From the NCBI GenBank assembly GCA_050084985.1, contig JBITNC010000002.1, positions 36,828,001-36,892,000 of the forward strand: a DNA stretch of 64,000 nt, read 5' to 3'. Below the pieces are notes generated by a model, which was given only the letters and a program-made list of their open reading frames with translations, was not told the DNA's origin and did not search any database. Below are positions 61,870 to 64,000 of this stretch, piece by piece. The translations under genes and the position numbers were made by a program. Positions within the stretch are counted from its first letter, which is position 1. Each line of letters opens with the position of its first letter. The DNA comes from Nageia nagi (Eukaryota; Pinophyta).

Positions 61870-62577
61870 TGTAGATGGGAGTATGCAATAATCTTGTTTG
61901 CTTGTTTCGCACATATTTCAGGGAATAAAACTTGTGACCTGGCTGCATCAGGACATAGACCTGGAACCCACAACTGGAGTACTCCCATGGAGAAGAATAT
62001 GCAATAGTTTTAATATTTTTTAATATTTTGGATTTTTTTTTTTGCAATTGTTAAGAACAGTTTATATGTTGCAGTTTTAAAATTGTTGATTATATTTTAA
62101 ACAGAGTTATATTATTTTGAGTTAATTGATCTCATTACAAGTGTGAGAGTGTTATAAATGAAAGTTTATTCCAGTTTTAATGTTTATTATACACATAAAT
62201 ATAATATAATAATGATATGTTAATCTATAATAATGATATGTTAATCTAGTTCATTTTCAAGATGATTGTTGAGCTCCTTATGATTATTGATGTATTCAAG
62301 TAAATGATAGAGAAAGTATTTTCATATTGTTACATTCCCTTTTAATTTCAAGGGGTATTTACTAACTTGAACATTCTTTTGAATTTCTCAAAATTTCTTC
62401 TTTCAAACATTTTAGTGATAATATGTATTGGTTACTTCCTCAAGGATAGTGGTTCAATTGAGCATTTTTTATTTTTACAAAATACCAAATTAAAAGATAT
62501 TTTATTTTTTATGTGTTTTGTTTGATCATGAAATGAAATATTGCATTCTTGGTTAATTTTAATTTAAAAATATTATC
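61870..62577. other. No gene seen
   Basis: AT-rich. A 20-odd-bp phrase with AATGATATGTTAATCTA is doubled near 62210-62247. It may be the 3' part of the copia relic. Confidence 0.4.
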
Positions 62578-63525
62578 AATCAAAAGTGGAGTTGCATTCA
62601 TCTTCTTCTCCCATAAATCTTCTAATATATGCTTGAACCAAATTATCTCTTTGGTAGCTTATGCAACTACCACATAATCTACCCCTTTAGATGAATTTAT
62701 ATATAAATAACTATTTTTGTGATTTTTAAGAGAATATTATTGTTCCAAGACTCGTAAGGAAATTTGATGTATATTTTCCATCTTCTTCATAGTTTGAGTA
62801 TGAACATCCAACTAGTTTGAAGTCATTGGTCCTAGAAAATATGAAGTCCACAATTTTGAATTCCCTTCAAGTATCAAAGGATCTTCTTAGATTATATCGA
62901 GTGATCTTCATCATGTTGTTGCATGAATCTATATAGGACTCCAACAATAAAGGATATATTTGACCTTATTGTTACAAGGTAAATAAAACTTCCAATGAGC
63001 AATGTATACCTTCTCACATCTTCAAATTATGCTCCTTTTAATTGGAGCTTCAAATTTGGTTCCTTTGAATTGTAAGCAAATTTATATGTTAATCTAAACT
63101 TGTTCAAGAGTTCTCCAATGTACTTTTGTTGAGAGATGAAGATATACCTAGGCTTTTGAGTGACTTTAATAACTAAAAAATAATCAAGATAACTCAAATT
63201 TCTCATGTCAAATCTTTTCTTTGATTCTCTCTTGACTAAAGCAAGTTACTTTTATTGTTTCAATGACATATATCTATTTTGGAGAAGATAGATATAGAAT
63301 ATTTGGAAGTTCAATCTTTTATAGATCAATATATACAATAATTTTATCATCTGTCTTGACAAAAAGTGTTGTATCATTGAAATCAAAGTGTTTAAAATTT
63401 TTCTTCTTGAGGTTCTTGGTTATTTTATCATATTAAAAATGAAGCCTTGTTTGATTCCATATAATGACTTTATGAGCTTAGAAACTTTGTATTCTTCTCC
63501 TTTCATAACCTCCAAATTTTAATCC
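62578..63525 (-). pseudogene. Ty1/copia pol relic: RT end and RNase H
   Basis: Minus-strand frames give YKVSKLIKSLYGIKQG (near 63480), FKHFDFNDTTLFVKTDDKII followed by YIDL where copia has YVDD (about 63400-63330), FAYNSKEPN (near 63080), then RRYTLLIGSFIYL, ISFIVGVLYRFMQQHDEDHS and YLKGIQNCGLHIF (63015-62840), and RNase H remains such as ATKEIIWFKHILEDLW (near 62650). This is the standard copia order. Stops and deletions, including the loss at YVDD, make it inactive. Confidence 0.85.
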
Positions 63526-64000
63526 AAATAATTTATCTCTTTATCATAATAATACTATATTAATTTAAAATGAATATTTAAACTTTAATGATAAAAAGAT
63601 AAACTATATAATTATCTATATTAAGTATTAGGTTAATTTCAATGAATAAGTAGATAAGTTCCATAATAGTAGAAGATAAAGAACCATTAAATTAAACTAA
63701 ATCAAATAATAAAATCTTTTAATCAATTAACCAATGAAGTAAGTGTTTAAAAGAAACTACAAATCAACCTCCTTAACTTTTCAACCTAAGAAATAACCTA
63801 GCTAATGATAAGCTCTTTGTTCTCTTCAAAACTACTGATGACAGATATGCAAAAAGATCACCCAAAATTTAATTTTGATGTTTACTACTGATGACAAAGA
63901 TGCGAGAAGATTACATAAAGCATAAACTTAAGCTTACTCTATGAAATGAAGGACTTATGATAATTCATTGTAGAATGAGCTTCTTTCATGCTCATTTGAG
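63526..64000. other. No gene seen
   Basis: AT-rich sequence, perhaps the upstream part of the copia relic. A phrase with ACTACTGATGACA is doubled near 63830-63900. Confidence 0.4.

Noticed and set aside
1-64000. CRISPR arrays, bacterial operons, phage or organelle genes
   Set aside because: None seen. Repeats lack the short-repeat/unique-spacer form, and genes have introns and plant families; direct arrays here are satellites.

Overview
This window looks like nuclear DNA of a seed plant with a large, repeat-filled genome. A gymnosperm is my best guess, but it is not proven. It is AT-rich and gene-poor, with long decayed retroelement stretches (Ty3/gypsy, Ty1/copia, solo LTRs, a SINE) and many fragments of pentatricopeptide-repeat (PPR) genes spread as repeats. 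Only two protein genes look usable, both on the minus strand: a two-exon trihelix transcription factor (39889-42022) and a plant YqaJ/lambda-exonuclease-like nuclease (57042-58034).

Layout. 0.6-2.3 kb: a decayed unknown minus-strand ORF. 2.9-3.4 kb: an LTR-like terminus. 4.8-10.3 kb: PPR-derived repeat units on the minus strand, split by a 2.48-kb solo LTR. 10.3-14.3 kb: a CACTA-like end next to a gypsy pol relic (RT, RNase H, integrase tail), itself hit by a 206-bp SINE with a 16-bp target-site duplication (TSD). 15-19 kb: a minisatellite, a thrice-repeated noncoding segment and plus-strand PPR fragments. 19.0-30.6 kb: one LTR retrotransposon on the minus strand with both LTRs, a matching CAAAT TSD, PBS and PPT, but no coding region I can recognise; its interior is largely tandem arrays. 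30.6-32.2 kb: PPR motifs amplified as a 220-bp tandem array. 32-37.9 kb: unassigned sequence and a LINE-like piece.

37.9-61.7 kb is less repetitive to the eye and holds both genes. The trihelix gene has a 1,138-bp intron and two glutamine tracts. A segment of 3-3.7 kb is duplicated in direct orientation (51.2-54.3 and 55.0-58.7 kb). The right copy holds the intact nuclease gene with a short intron in its probable 5' UTR. The left copy is a pseudogene with a lost start codon, deletions through catalytic regions and frameshifts. A 297-bp TG...CA insertion with an ATATG TSD is present only in the right copy. A gypsy LTR carrying a nested 479-bp solo LTR (TSD ACTCT) abuts the right end of the duplication. 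Gypsy gag and integrase relics lie at 44-45.8 kb and a copia pol relic at 62.6-63.5 kb.

The two genes show no sign of working together. I saw no new multi-gene system. The most unusual items are the non-coding 11.6-kb LTR element built of tandem arrays, the PPR-derived 220-bp array, and the duplicated nuclease locus. Coordinates of decayed elements were fixed by eye and are approximate unless a TSD or splice site is given.
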